Origin: DASZCR01 sp035942915
Lineage (GTDB): Bacteria; Acidobacteriota; Blastocatellia; Pyrinomonadales; Pyrinomonadaceae
NCBI GenBank assembly: GCA_035942915.1
Contig: DASZCR010000186.1
Coordinates: forward strand, 1-41,213
Length of the DNA: 41,213 bases
Reading direction: 5' to 3'
The first letter of the stretch is position 1. Each line of letters begins with the position of its first letter. The notes under the pieces are model-generated. The model was given only the letters and a program-made list of their open reading frames with translations. It searched no databases and was not told the origin of the DNA. Positions 8,160 through 16,341 of the stretch are shown in pieces. A program made the translations under genes and the position numbers.

Positions 8160-8960
8160 TTAAGTTTGCTCCGGGTAGAGACAACAGAAGGAATACTTAT
8201 CGTGCGGCGCGAAGCCGACCGACTCGTAGATGCGCGCCGCGTGATAGGCTTCGTCAGCCACCATCACGAGCGTCTCTATTCCCTGCTCGAAAGCCTGTCG
8301 CGCGACCGCGTAGACGAGCGTTCCGCAGATGCCCCGGCGGCGAAATTCAGGAAGCGTCTCGACCCACTGGAAGCGCCCCGTCGCGCCGTCGTGAAAAAGC
8401 CCTAAGTCCGCGCAGAGACGTTCTCCAAGAAAAGCGCCGTACCAGCGCCCGTGTCCCTCGTTTATTAGCCGACGGTAGTCGCTCAAACGGCGCAGGACGT
8501 GCGTCCGGTACTGCTCGGCCGTGAAACGCTCCGGGCGGCTCGCCACCTGAGATTCGGCCACCTCGTCCCACTCCGCTTCCGTCTCGATGCTCCTCACCTC
8601 AATCTCGTCGTTAGGCTTCGGCGGAGGATGAACCTGCTCTGCCGTCAGCGTGACGTTCGTTTCCATGACGAAGCCCGCCCTGAGAAACTGTTCGACCGCG
8701 CCCGCCTCGTCCGTCTCCATCTGCCAACCGAGGAGTTCGTGCCGGATGCCCGGACGCTCCGCGAATTCGCGCCGGAAGAGCCGACGCCAGCGTTCATCGT
8801 CGCCCTCGACCGGCGGGCGCTCGAAGACGAGCGCGTTGCCCCAGTAGTAGCTCGGATTCGAGGGCGTCTCGACGAAGAGATATTCGCCACGGTCAATCAC
8901 CGTTCCGTTCTGACGCCAGAAAAAGAGGTCTGTCTGCAACCCTTTCGAGCGGATGCGCAT
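8160..8960 (-). CDS. GNAT-family N-acetyltransferase
   Basis: A 266-residue protein whose C-terminal half is a GNAT fold. The strand-turn-helix WVETLPEFRRRGICGTLVYAVARQAFEQG contains the R/QxxGxG/A acetyl-CoA pyrophosphate-binding motif. It is followed by TLVMVADEAYHAARIYESVGF, the usual motif B. The N-terminal 120 residues (FFWRQNGTVIDRGEYLFVETPSNPSYYWGNALVFERPP) look like a second, degenerate GNAT-like half. The substrate is unknown. AGGAGC before the ATG at 8960 supports the start. It starts 36 bases after the stop of lpxI and is probably the last gene of the envelope operon, though nothing ties its role to lipid A. Confidence 0.85.
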   Translation of the reverse strand: MRIRSKGLQTDLFFWRQNGTVIDRGEYLFVETPSNPSYYWGNALVFERPPVEGDDERWRRLFRREFAERPGIRHELLGWQMETDEAGAVEQFLRAGFVMETNVTLTAEQVHPPPKPNDEIEVRSIETEAEWDEVAESQVASRPERFTAEQYRTHVLRRLSDYRRLINEGHGRWYGAFLGERLCADLGLFHDGATGRFQWVETLPEFRRRGICGTLVYAVARQAFEQGIETLVMVADEAYHAARIYESVGFAPHDKYSFCCLYPEQT

Positions 8961-8996
8961 GAGAATCTTGCTCCTCTTGAGTCGTGTGGCTGGTGT

Positions 8997-9818
8997 TCAG
9001 GCGAGCGCGGGGGCAGCGACGACGGCGATGCGTCGGCGGTCGGCAAAAGCGAGCATCTCCTCGCGGTCGAACATCAAAGTCTTTCCGGCCGTCACGCACA
9101 GGCAGGTCGCGCCCGCCTCGGCCATCGTCTCGACCGTCGGGAGACCGACGACGGGCACGTCAAAGCGCATATCCTGATTCGGTTTGGCGACCTTGACGAC
9201 TGTCAGACGCCCGCGCGCGAGTTCGCCTGCGCGACGGACGGTCGCGTCCGTCCCTTCCATCGCTTCGACGGCGACGCAGGCACGCCCGCGCACGACGATA
9301 GTCTGACCCAAGTCGAGCCGCGCAATCTCGCGCGCGACTTCAAGGCCATAGGCGATGTCTGCGCGCTCGCGTTCCGAAGGCGCGCGCCGCGTGAGCGTGC
9401 CTTCGGCGGGCAGCAGGTCGCGTATGAAGTAGGTTGAGTCGATGAGTTCGATGCCTTCGGAGGAGAGTTCGGAGGCGACGCCGCCGATGAGCGCGTCGGT
9501 GTTGCGGCGCGGCAGACGCAACAGCATCTTGAGCATTCGCACGTCGGGCAGCGCGCCGCTAAAAATCTGGACGTGCTTGACCTGTCCGGCCATCACGGCC
9601 TGCGTCACGCCCTCCTGCTTGAAGAAGCGAATCATCTTCCCCAACTGTCCGATGCCGACCCACACGACGCGCCCGCCCGCTTCCGCCGCCGCGCGCTCAA
9701 TGGCCGGGTCGGTCTCCTCGCGGATGGCCGCCACCGCCAGAGACACCCCCGCACGCCTCGCCCCCTCGACGACGAGGAAAGGAAACTTACCGTTGCCCGC
9801 AATCAGACCGTAACGCAT
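8997..9818 (-). CDS. lpxI: UDP-2,3-diacylglucosamine diphosphatase LpxI
   Basis: A 273-residue LpxI (formerly DUF1009) protein, recognised by MRYGLIAGNGKFPFLVVEGARRAG, KMIRFFKQEGVTQAVMAGQVKH, LTRRAPSERERADIAYGLEVAREIARLDLGQTIVVRG and FDVPVVGLPTVETMAEAGATCLCVTAGKTL. It hydrolyses UDP-2,3-diacyl-GlcN to lipid X and UMP in lipid A synthesis, in place of LpxH. It follows lpxA, as in many bacteria that use LpxI. The ATG at 9818 gives the conserved N-terminus. The open frame continues upstream only through a heptamer repeat array, so a longer start is an artefact. No ribosome binding site is visible before the ATG, because the preceding bases are the repeat. Confidence 0.95.
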   Translation of the reverse strand: MRYGLIAGNGKFPFLVVEGARRAGVSLAVAAIREETDPAIERAAAEAGGRVVWVGIGQLGKMIRFFKQEGVTQAVMAGQVKHVQIFSGALPDVRMLKMLLRLPRRNTDALIGGVASELSSEGIELIDSTYFIRDLLPAEGTLTRRAPSERERADIAYGLEVAREIARLDLGQTIVVRGRACVAVEAMEGTDATVRRAGELARGRLTVVKVAKPNQDMRFDVPVVGLPTVETMAEAGATCLCVTAGKTLMFDREEMLAFADRRRIAVVAAPALA

Positions 9819-9825
9819 GAGAATA

Positions 9826-9963
9826 GTGATAAGTAATAAGTGATAGGTGATAGGTGATGGGTGATTAGGAGGGTGGTGATGGGTGATAGGTGATGGGTGA
9901 TAAGAGAAAACTGGATTTCTCCTATCACCTATCACCTATCACCTATCACCTATCACCTATCAC
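9826..9963. repeat. Inverted pair of heptamer arrays (GTGATAG / CTATCAC), lpxA-lpxI junction
   Basis: The left array (9826-9903) holds about ten degenerate units of GTGATAG (variants GTGATGG, GTGATAA, GTAATAA) with one irregular unit near 9868. The right array (9922-9963) is six perfect units of CTATCAC. Between them a core GAGAAA-ACTGGA-TTTCTC forms its own stem. The whole can fold into a hairpin over 100 bases long. The last CTATCAC overlaps the stop codon of lpxA, and the left end lies seven bases from the lpxI start. The element therefore fills the intercistronic space of an operon. Confidence 0.95.
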
Positions 9964-10739
9964 TATTTGACGACGCCGCGTTGCGAAGTTTCGATGAAGC
10001 GAACGAGCAGGTCAACTTCCGGGGAGTCTTTAATCTCGTCGCGGATGGCTTGCAGAGCTTGCGTCGTGTTCAGGCGCGAAGAGAGCAGGAGGCGGAAGGC
10101 GTGGTGCAGGCGGTCGATTGTTTCCTGCGGATAGTTGCGCCGCTTCATCCCCGTCGTGTTGAGGCCGTAGCAGCGCGCGTGGTTGCCGACCGTCAGCGCA
10201 AACGGGAGCGCGTCTTTGACGACGACCGAGTAGCCGCCGACGTAAGCCTCGCGCCCGACCCGACAGAATTGGTGGACGCCCGAATAAGCCCCGATGTTGG
10301 CGCGCTCTTCGACCGTCACATGCCCGGCCAGTGTTGCCGCGTTCGCCATGATGACGCCGTCGCCGACGAGGCAATCGTGCGCGACGTGCGCCTGCGCCAT
10401 GATGAGACAATCATCTCCGATGCGCGTCAGCATCCCGCCGCCCTCCGTCCCGCGATGGACGGTGACGAACTCGCGGAGCCGGCAGCGCCGCCCGATGCGT
10501 GTCTCGGCAGGCTCGCCCTTGTACTTCAAGTCCTGCGACGCAAGCCCCAGAGAGACGAACGGGTAGACGTGCGTCTCTTCGCCGATGGTGGTGCGGCCGT
10601 CAACGACGCAGTGCGATTCGAGACGGACGCGTGCGCCGAGGCGCACCTCGTCGCCGACCGTGCAGTAGGGGCCGACGTAAGCGTCTTCGCCGATTTCCGC
10701 GCGTGGGCTGACGACGGCCGTTGGATGGACGAAAGGCAT
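9963..10739 (-). CDS. lpxA: Acyl-ACP--UDP-N-acetylglucosamine O-acyltransferase LpxA
   Basis: A 258-residue left-handed beta-helix protein with many hexapeptide repeats (IGEDAYVGPYCTVGDEVRLG, VEERANIGAYSGVHQFCRVG). The catalytic base is most likely H121 in AQAHVAHDCLVG, equivalent to E. coli His125. The FVTVHRGTEGGG and GLASQDLKYKGE segments and the C-terminal helical part (GMKRRNYPQETIDRLHHAFRLL) are typical of LpxA rather than LpxD. It transfers an acyl chain to UDP-GlcNAc, the first step of lipid A synthesis. It follows fabZ by 124 bases and precedes lpxI. Its TAG stop is contributed by the end of the heptamer array. Confidence 0.96.
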   Translation of the reverse strand: MPFVHPTAVVSPRAEIGEDAYVGPYCTVGDEVRLGARVRLESHCVVDGRTTIGEETHVYPFVSLGLASQDLKYKGEPAETRIGRRCRLREFVTVHRGTEGGGMLTRIGDDCLIMAQAHVAHDCLVGDGVIMANAATLAGHVTVEERANIGAYSGVHQFCRVGREAYVGGYSVVVKDALPFALTVGNHARCYGLNTTGMKRRNYPQETIDRLHHAFRLLLSSRLNTTQALQAIRDEIKDSPEVDLLVRFIETSQRGVVK

Positions 10740-10863
10740 CTCTCTTTAAAAACAGGACGGACGCCGCAGCAAGCCGGACGCGGCAGGCGCAAGGGCGCTG
10801 CGACGATGACTCCGGCGGCAGCGTTGCACTCTCACGCGTCTTTTCGGCCTTGCCCGCCCGCCT

Positions 10864-11316
10864 TCACTTGACCGAGCTTTTATCGACGACGATGCTCGTC
10901 AACTCGGCCTCGGCGGCGAGTTGGCCGTCAACCTTCGCCTCGCCGCGCATGCGCTGGACGCGCGTGCCCAGACGCAGCGGCGTGACTTCGAGCATGAGCG
11001 TATCGCCGGGAACGACGGGACGGCGGAAACGCGCCGCCTCGATGCCGCTGAAGAGGACGAGTTTCTGCTCGCGGTTCTCAATCTCGCGCAGCGCGAAGAT
11101 GGCTCCGACCTGCGCCAGCGCCTCGACGATGAGGACGCCGGGCATGACGGGCGCGCCCGGAAAATGACCCACGAAAAAGTGCTCGTTCAGCGAAACCTGC
11201 TTGACGCCGACGATGCGCTCGCGCGGCGTGAGTTCGACGATGCGGTCGACGAGGAGAAAGGGGTAGCGGTGCGGCAGGATTTCCTGGATGGCGCGCGCGT
11301 CGAGAACCGTTTCCAT
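10864..11316 (-). CDS. fabZ: 3-hydroxyacyl-ACP dehydratase FabZ
   Basis: A 150-residue hotdog-fold protein of normal FabZ length. ILPHRYPFLLVDRI near the N-terminus and NEHFFVGHFPGAPVMPGVLIVEALAQ are diagnostic; the active-site pair is H51 and E65. It dehydrates 3-hydroxyacyl-ACP in fatty acid elongation and competes with LpxA for 3-hydroxyacyl-ACP, which explains the common fabZ-lpxA pairing seen here. The ATG at 11316 has no evident ribosome binding site. A strong terminator-like hairpin ends about 18 bases upstream, so expression may be set by read-through or a local promoter. No lpxD is present between ompH and fabZ, where it often lies. Confidence 0.96.
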   Translation of the reverse strand: METVLDARAIQEILPHRYPFLLVDRIVELTPRERIVGVKQVSLNEHFFVGHFPGAPVMPGVLIVEALAQVGAIFALREIENREQKLVLFSGIEAARFRRPVVPGDTLMLEVTPLRLGTRVQRMRGEAKVDGQLAAEAELTSIVVDKSSVK

Positions 11317-11333
11317 AAGTTTGTGAAACGAAA

Positions 11334-11374
11334 GAGGGCGAAAGGCTCGTCCTAAGGGAAGTCCTTTCGCCCTC
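11334..11374 (-). terminator. Terminator/attenuator hairpin between ompH and fabZ
   Basis: A perfect 12-bp stem (GAGGGCGAAAGG at 11334-11345 with its complement at 11363-11374) and a 17-base loop. On the minus strand the stem is followed by TTTCGTTTC. It lies between the ompH stop and the fabZ start in the same transcription direction, so it could partly terminate the bamA-ompH transcript. Confidence 0.7.
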
Positions 11375-11396
11375 GGAAGGGAGACCGTTTCGGTGT

Positions 11397-12020
11397 TTAC
11401 TTCGCGCCGGCCGGAGTGGTGGCGGCGGCAGCCGTCGCCGGGTTGCGCTGGTTGTACTCGGCGATGAAGGCGCGCGTGATGTCAATCTGGTCAACCGAGT
11501 AGAGGATGGGCACCTGGCTCGCGTCGATGATGACGGTGATGCCGCGCGCTTTGGCGAAGGCTTCGAGCGCCTTGTAGACATCCTCCTGAAGCGGGTTGAG
11601 CGTCTCTCTCATCCGCTTCTCGTAAGCCGACTGCGCGTCCTGCGCCTTGCGCTCGATGTCGCGCTTCAGTGTCTCGGCCTCGTCGGCCTTGCGCGTCAGG
11701 GCGGCGCTGTCGGCGACAGTCTTGGTCGCGTCAATCTCCTTGACCAGCGCTTCGTAGCGAGTGCGCAAGCCCTGCAACTCGTTGCGGCGCGTGGTGAACT
11801 CGCTATCGACGCGCTTGACGGAGGAGACGATGCGCTGGATGCCAACCTTCTCGTCGGCGAAAGCCTGCGTATTGATGAGCGCGACCTTGGCCTCGCCGAT
11901 GGCGACGTTGCCGGGCTGCGCGGCGGCGGCTCCGCCGGCCGGAGCGGTCTGCGCGTTGGCGGTCATGGCGGCTGCCGCCGTCAGCGCGACGGCGGCCAGG
12001 ATGTGGCGATATCTTTTCAT
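11397..12020 (-). CDS. ompH: OmpH/Skp-family periplasmic chaperone, copy 1
   Basis: A 207-residue protein. Residues 1-24 are a signal peptide (MKRYRHILAAVALTAAAAMTANAQ). After a Gly/Ala linker comes the OmpH core: KVALINTQAFADEKVGIQRIV, a long charged coiled-coil region (about 75-145), and ITVIIDASQVPILYSVDQIDITRAFIAEYN. Skp-type chaperones hold unfolded outer-membrane proteins in the periplasm before BAM-mediated insertion. It lies downstream of bamA and a second ompH copy; the two copies share the FIAEYNQRNPA ending and are evidently tandem duplicates. AGGAGTGAG lies rather far before the ATG and AAAAGG very close, so translation signals are atypical. Confidence 0.9.
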   Translation of the reverse strand: MKRYRHILAAVALTAAAAMTANAQTAPAGGAAAAQPGNVAIGEAKVALINTQAFADEKVGIQRIVSSVKRVDSEFTTRRNELQGLRTRYEALVKEIDATKTVADSAALTRKADEAETLKRDIERKAQDAQSAYEKRMRETLNPLQEDVYKALEAFAKARGITVIIDASQVPILYSVDQIDITRAFIAEYNQRNPATAAAATTPAGAK

Positions 12021-12172
12021 AACCTTTTCTTACTCACTCCTACAATTCAAAAGGCGGCTCGCTCGCTTTGACAGCGCCGACCGGCGGGAAGATGAACGCG
12101 CACGGAAACGGGAGCCGGGCGCGGACGGAAGCGTTGGCGGCTCCGGCTCACGCGCCCTGCGATTTCCGGCTC

Positions 12173-12811
12173 TTACTTAGCGCCCGGTGCGGCCGTCGAG
12201 GCTGTCGCGGCCGGGTTGCGCTGGTTGTACTCGGCGATGAAAGCGGCCGTGATGTCGACGCCCTCGTTGGCGACGTACATGGCCGGACCCATCTTGCTGT
12301 AGTCGAAGATGACCGTGATGTTCCGCGCGCGTGCGAAAGCGCGCAACGCGTTGTCGATGTCTTTCCAAATCGGCTCGGTCAGTTCCTGCTCGCGCTTCTG
12401 CGCGGCAATCTGGCCGTCTTCCTGCTTGCGCTTCATCTCTTTTTCGATGTTCTGCGCTTGCTCGGCCTTAGCGTTGAGCGTCTTCTCGTCGGCCAGCCCG
12501 CGAGTCTTGGTGATGTCGTCAGCAATCTGACGATACTGCGCCTGCATCCGCTTCAACTCGTCGTTGCGCGGGGCGAACTCTTTTTCCAGCGCGTTGTAGG
12601 CATTGACGAGGCGCGCGATGCCGACCTTCGGGTCGGTGAAAGCCTGCATGTTGATGATGGCAATCTTGCCGTCGGCGACGACAGTCGAGGCGGGGGCGGC
12701 GGGGGTACGCGCGCCGGCGGCCGGCTGCTGCGCGCTGGTCGTCGTGCTGGTCGTCGTGGCGGCGAGCGCCGCGAGGACGAGGGCGGCGGCGGTTAGGCGA
12801 AATAGTTTCAT
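12173..12811 (-). CDS. ompH: OmpH/Skp-family periplasmic chaperone, copy 2
   Basis: A 212-residue paralogue of the neighbouring gene. The signal peptide is residues 1-28 (MKLFRLTAAALVLAALAATT..., ending TSAQ). The OmpH pattern follows: KIAIINMQAFTDPKVGIARLVNAYNAL, a charged coiled coil (about 75-145, MKRKQEDGQIAAQKREQEL), and ITVIFDYSKMGPAMYVANEGVDITAAFIAEYN. It is expected to act as a periplasmic holdase for outer-membrane proteins together with BamA, whose gene ends 80 bases upstream. The two copies differ in their N-terminal and coiled-coil parts, so they may have diverged in clients or form hetero-oligomers; this is inference. AAGGAG stands well upstream of the ATG. Confidence 0.9.
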   Translation of the reverse strand: MKLFRLTAAALVLAALAATTTSTTTSAQQPAAGARTPAAPASTVVADGKIAIINMQAFTDPKVGIARLVNAYNALEKEFAPRNDELKRMQAQYRQIADDITKTRGLADEKTLNAKAEQAQNIEKEMKRKQEDGQIAAQKREQELTEPIWKDIDNALRAFARARNITVIFDYSKMGPAMYVANEGVDITAAFIAEYNQRNPAATASTAAPGAK

Positions 12812-12891
12812 TGTCTTTCTCGTACTGCTCCTTAATAGTTCTCAAACTCTGACGGGCGCGCGGCGCGCGCAAAGCCCGCCGGTTGCGGCGC

Positions 12892-15800
12892 TTAAAATGT
12901 TCGCCCGATGCTGAAGCGGGGGACGAATTTCTTTTCGTTGAAGTTGACGCCGGGCAGTTCTTCGAATTGCCCTCGGCGCGCGTTCGGATTGTAGGCCAAA
13001 ATCAGCCGGAACGGGACGTTGACGACCGGTAGTTGGATGCGTAATTCGAGTCCAACGCTGGATCGGTAGTCGCTGAATTTGGAAAAAACGCTCTGCGAAA
13101 TCCGCGCAATCGTGTTCGTTTGCGCCTCGCCGCGCAGGAAGACCTCCTGGAAACCGAAGGGCAGCCCCGTGAACGGGTCAACCGGGCCGACGCGCAGCGC
13201 GTTCGCCAGTTCCTCGCGCGTCACCAGACGCGAATCGCGGATGACGAGGCCGCGTGGGCGCAGGGTGAGCGGGTCGGTCACGCCGAGCGCCAGTTGCGGG
13301 TTGTTGCGCACGACCAGTTCGCTCAATCCGCCGACGGTTGACAAAAACGGTTGGTCGGCGAGGAACGAGGTCGAGAAAATCTGGTCGTCTTTCGTCCGCA
13401 GGTTGAAGGCCGTGCCGATGTCGGCGAAGGCCGCCAACTGGACGGGGCCGAAGATGGGGATGCGATACTCGAAGTTGCCGAGCAACTGCGTGTCGCCGCC
13501 GAGGAAACGGAAGTCGCGCTGCGGCAGTTGGAGGCTGTTTGAGCCGCCGACGCCGGTGAACGTGCCGAGCGCGACGAGTTGCTGACGCAGCGCGTCGGGC
13601 AGTCCCTCGAAGGGCGTGGCCTCGCCGGTCGGGTTGGTCGAAGCCACCACGTTGCGCGAGGTGACGAACACGTCGAGCGGGACGATGGGGCCGATGGAGC
13701 GGACGTTGTAGCCGCGTATCGAGAACTCGTCGCCGAGGAAGAAGCGTTCGTAGACGGGGACGCCGTTGACGAAGGAGAGCGAACTCTGCTGCGCGGCCTG
13801 CACCTGTCCCGAAGTGGCGAAGCTGGCGACGTGCCCGGCGACGAGGCGGAAGCCGAAGACCTCCGGGTGGTCAGAATTCTTGCGGCGCACCGGCATGAAC
13901 TGCATGTAGGAGACGGTCGGCTGATAGGTGCGCACGTCTCCGCCGAGACCGGCGAAGGCCAGTTGCGCCGTCACCTGTCGGCCTTTGGTCGGGTCGATGG
14001 TGCCGTTACGCGTGTCGTAGACGAAGCTCGGCGTGATGCGGCTCGTCATGATGCTCGGCTGCGCGAAGACCTGCGGGATGAAGGTGCTCGCGTTGCCCTG
14101 CTCGTTGACGGGCGGGTCTTTGACGCTCGTCCGCGAGATGGTGTAGGAGAGGCCGATGCGCGAGGCGCGCGCAAACTCCAACCCGAACCACTTGCGGCGC
14201 GGCGGACGATAGAATTCGGAGAGACGCGAGGTGGCGAAAATCGAGCCGCCCGTCGAGTTCTGCGTAAAAAGGTTCTCTTCGCTGGCGTTGAGGAAGTCGG
14301 CGATGCCGCCCGTCGCTCCGCCGATGGCGTCGAGATTCTGCGACAGGAACGTGCCCTCGCCGAAGTATTTGCGCGACTCGGAAAAGATGGAGAAGCCAAC
14401 CGTAATGGGGCGGTCTCTCAGGTAAGGCTCGGTGAAGGAGAAGAGGAACGAACGCTGCCGGTTGCCGAAGGCGAACTGGAAGGCGAGACTCTCGCCGCGA
14501 CCGAGCAGGTTGTTGGTCGAGTAGTCGAGGCCGAAGAAGGAGCCGCCGATGCCGGAGACGCCGCCGTTGAAAGAGATTTGCTGACGGCCGCGCTCCGTGA
14601 CTTTCAGGTTCACGTCAACCGTGCCCTGCTCCTCATCCGTCCGCAGGTCGAGGTCGCGCTTGTCGTCAATCGGGTCGAAGAAGCCGAGTTGGTTGAGCAG
14701 CAGGACGGAGTACTCCATCAACGCCTGGTCGTAGATGTCGCCTTCGTTGACGGCCACCTCGCGGCGCAGCACGTTGTCGCGCGTAAAGGTGTTACCGGCG
14801 AACTCAAGACGGCGCAGCGTGAACTGCTTGCCCTCGGTGATGGTGATGGTGAAGTCCGCGACGCCCTCTTTCGGGTTCTGCGGGTTGTCCTTCAAATCCT
14901 GGTCAACGTCGTACTCGTACTGGATGAAGCCGAAGCGTCCGTAGAGCCGGCTGAGGTCTTCGTGCAGCGCCTTGTAGAGCCGCTGGCCGTTGGCGACATC
15001 GCCCTTCTGGATGCCGATGGTGTTGAGGATGTCCTGCTCTGAAAGAATCGAGTTGCCTTCAATCTTCAGCGTGCCGAGACGATAGAGCCTGCCTTCTGTG
15101 ATGGGGACGGTAATCCTTAGCGCGTCGTCGGTCGAAGAGAGTAGCGGGAGCGGCAGGATGGGAAAGCCCGTCCGGCGCTGGCCGATGCCTTCCACGCGCG
15201 GCTCGCCCGTTCTGGCCTGTAGATAGCCCTTCGAGCGCATGTAGTTTTCGACGTTGCCCTTGAGGTCTGCTTCGAGCTTTTCGGTGTGGAGAATGTCCTC
15301 GCCCTTAAAGCGCGAGATGAGACCGGCCTCCTTGACGTACTTCATCGCCCCGCGCAACTCGCCGTCGGAGAAGACCTGATTGCCCTCGAAGTCAATCTCG
15401 ACGACTCTCACGCGCTCGCCCTCTTTAATGTCAAAGGTGAGCGCGATGGAGGTCTGCGTCACTTCCTCCACTCTCAGGTCAACCGTGGCGTTCGGCTTGC
15501 CGCGCGCCGAGAGCAGTTCCTTGATGACGCGTTGTGCGGCGCGTCCCTTGACGGGGTCGAAGGTTGACTCCTTCGAGACGCCGACGCGTCGCTCGCGGAA
15601 CTCCTTGAGCACGTCGGCCTCAGTAATGCTGCTCATCCCGTCGAAGACGATGTCGCGGATGACGGGCAACTCGCGGACGGTGAAGATGACGACGCGGCCG
15701 CCGCGTGGCCCTGTGGTGGTTTCGACGCGCGTCTCGGTCTTGTTAAAAAATGGCAGCGCGAGGAGCGCCTGAAGGTCGCGCTGCACCTGCGCCTCGTTGT

Positions 15801-16029
15801 AGACGTCACCGGTGCGCGTCTGGACGTAGTAGAGCACGCCCTCGTCGCTCATGCGGCGGTTGCCCTCAACGCGCACGTCTTCGACAATCTCCTGACCGGA
15901 TTGCTGCGGCGCCGCCTCCTGAGCGGCCCCGGCGGCGCGGGCGACCGCGTGCGGGCGCGCGAGATAGAGGACAGAGAGGATGCCGACGACGGCGGCCAAC
16001 AGGAGAAACCAAGGCGCGCGAATTCGCAT
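12892..16029 (-). CDS. bamA: Outer-membrane protein assembly factor BamA
   Basis: A 1045-residue protein, longer than E. coli BamA (about 810). A signal or anchor segment (MRIRAPWFLLLAAVVGILSV) is followed by POTRA domains: EDVRVEGNRRMSDEGVLYYV; PVIRDIVFDGMSSITEADVL; RVVEIDFEGNQVFSDGELR; YRLGTLKIEGNSILSEQDIL; and FTLRRLEFAGNTFTRDNVLRRE. The C-terminal part is the 16-strand barrel with the FFLGDEFSIRGYNVRSIGP motif (the conserved VRGF/Y-type loop) and a terminal Phe. It inserts beta-barrel proteins into the outer membrane. The extra length lies in barrel loops and linkers. The ATG at 16029 precedes the signal segment; the open frame further upstream looks non-coding. It heads the cluster with ompH and lipid A genes. 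Confidence 0.96.
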   Translation of the reverse strand: MRIRAPWFLLLAAVVGILSVLYLARPHAVARAAGAAQEAAPQQSGQEIVEDVRVEGNRRMSDEGVLYYVQTRTGDVYNEAQVQRDLQALLALPFFNKTETRVETTTGPRGGRVVIFTVRELPVIRDIVFDGMSSITEADVLKEFRERRVGVSKESTFDPVKGRAAQRVIKELLSARGKPNATVDLRVEEVTQTSIALTFDIKEGERVRVVEIDFEGNQVFSDGELRGAMKYVKEAGLISRFKGEDILHTEKLEADLKGNVENYMRSKGYLQARTGEPRVEGIGQRRTGFPILPLPLLSSTDDALRITVPITEGRLYRLGTLKIEGNSILSEQDILNTIGIQKGDVANGQRLYKALHEDLSRLYGRFGFIQYEYDVDQDLKDNPQNPKEGVADFTITITEGKQFTLRRLEFAGNTFTRDNVLRREVAVNEGDIYDQALMEYSVLLLNQLGFFDPIDDKRDLDLRTDEEQGTVDVNLKVTERGRQQISFNGGVSGIGGSFFGLDYSTNNLLGRGESLAFQFAFGNRQRSFLFSFTEPYLRDRPITVGFSIFSESRKYFGEGTFLSQNLDAIGGATGGIADFLNASEENLFTQNSTGGSIFATSRLSEFYRPPRRKWFGLEFARASRIGLSYTISRTSVKDPPVNEQGNASTFIPQVFAQPSIMTSRITPSFVYDTRNGTIDPTKGRQVTAQLAFAGLGGDVRTYQPTVSYMQFMPVRRKNSDHPEVFGFRLVAGHVASFATSGQVQAAQQSSLSFVNGVPVYERFFLGDEFSIRGYNVRSIGPIVPLDVFVTSRNVVASTNPTGEATPFEGLPDALRQQLVALGTFTGVGGSNSLQLPQRDFRFLGGDTQLLGNFEYRIPIFGPVQLAAFADIGTAFNLRTKDDQIFSTSFLADQPFLSTVGGLSELVVRNNPQLALGVTDPLTLRPRGLVIRDSRLVTREELANALRVGPVDPFTGLPFGFQEVFLRGEAQTNTIARISQSVFSKFSDYRSSVGLELRIQLPVVNVPFRLILAYNPNARRGQFEELPGVNFNEKKFVPRFSIGRTF

Positions 16030-16341
16030 AATAATAATCGCTTTTTGCCTCAAAAAATTACGTGTGACCGATAGGGAGACCGACGGAAACGAACTGCCTT
16101 TCGGAATTCCGGCACGCCGGAGCGCCATTCGGGGCGGCGCGAGGCGTTAAATCTCTGGCTTGACGGCCTGTTGGATTCAGGCCGCACCCGCCCACGTTGC
16201 CAACGGGGCAGTCCGGTAAAGTGGCGCATTATAACAAGGCAAAAGGAAAAAGGTAAAAGGCAGAAGGGCTTCTTCCGAGCCGACGCCTCTTTAACTTTTA
16301 CCCTTTTCCTTCTCGACGTGTGCCTGTTTAATCCACCGCTT
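16030..16341. other. Intergenic region between clpC-like gene and bamA
   Basis: 312 bases without a supported gene. It must contain the bamA promoter or leader, but I cannot point to a convincing -10/-35 pair. The half nearest the clpC-like gene is occupied by the GGCAAAA heptamer element at 16238-16314. No terminator other than that element is visible after the clpC-like stop. Confidence 0.6.
16238..16314. repeat. Inverted pair of heptamer arrays (GGCAAAA / CTTTTCC)
   Basis: Left array 16238-16265: GGCAAAA, GGAAAAA, GGTAAAA, GGCAGAA. Right array 16289-16314: CTTTAAC, TTTTACC, CTTTTCC, TTCTC. The two are roughly complementary around a core of about 23 bases containing GGGCTTCTTCCGAGCC. The element lies 27 bases after the stop of the clpC-like gene (read on the minus strand) and could act as its terminator or transcript end. 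The same unit family recurs at 38610-38688. Confidence 0.85.

Noticed and set aside
9819..9935. N-terminal extension of LpxI
   Set aside because: Translated repeat; the conserved LpxI start is MRYGLIAGNG at 9818.
9826..9963. Possible CRISPR array at the heptamer repeats
   Set aside because: Units are only seven bases, directly joined, without spacers, and no cas genes are nearby.
13579..15042. Long open frame on the plus strand opposite bamA (487 codons)
   Set aside because: It lies entirely antisense to bamA, is dominated by charged low-complexity residues and shows no domain; GC-rich genes commonly leave the opposite frame open.
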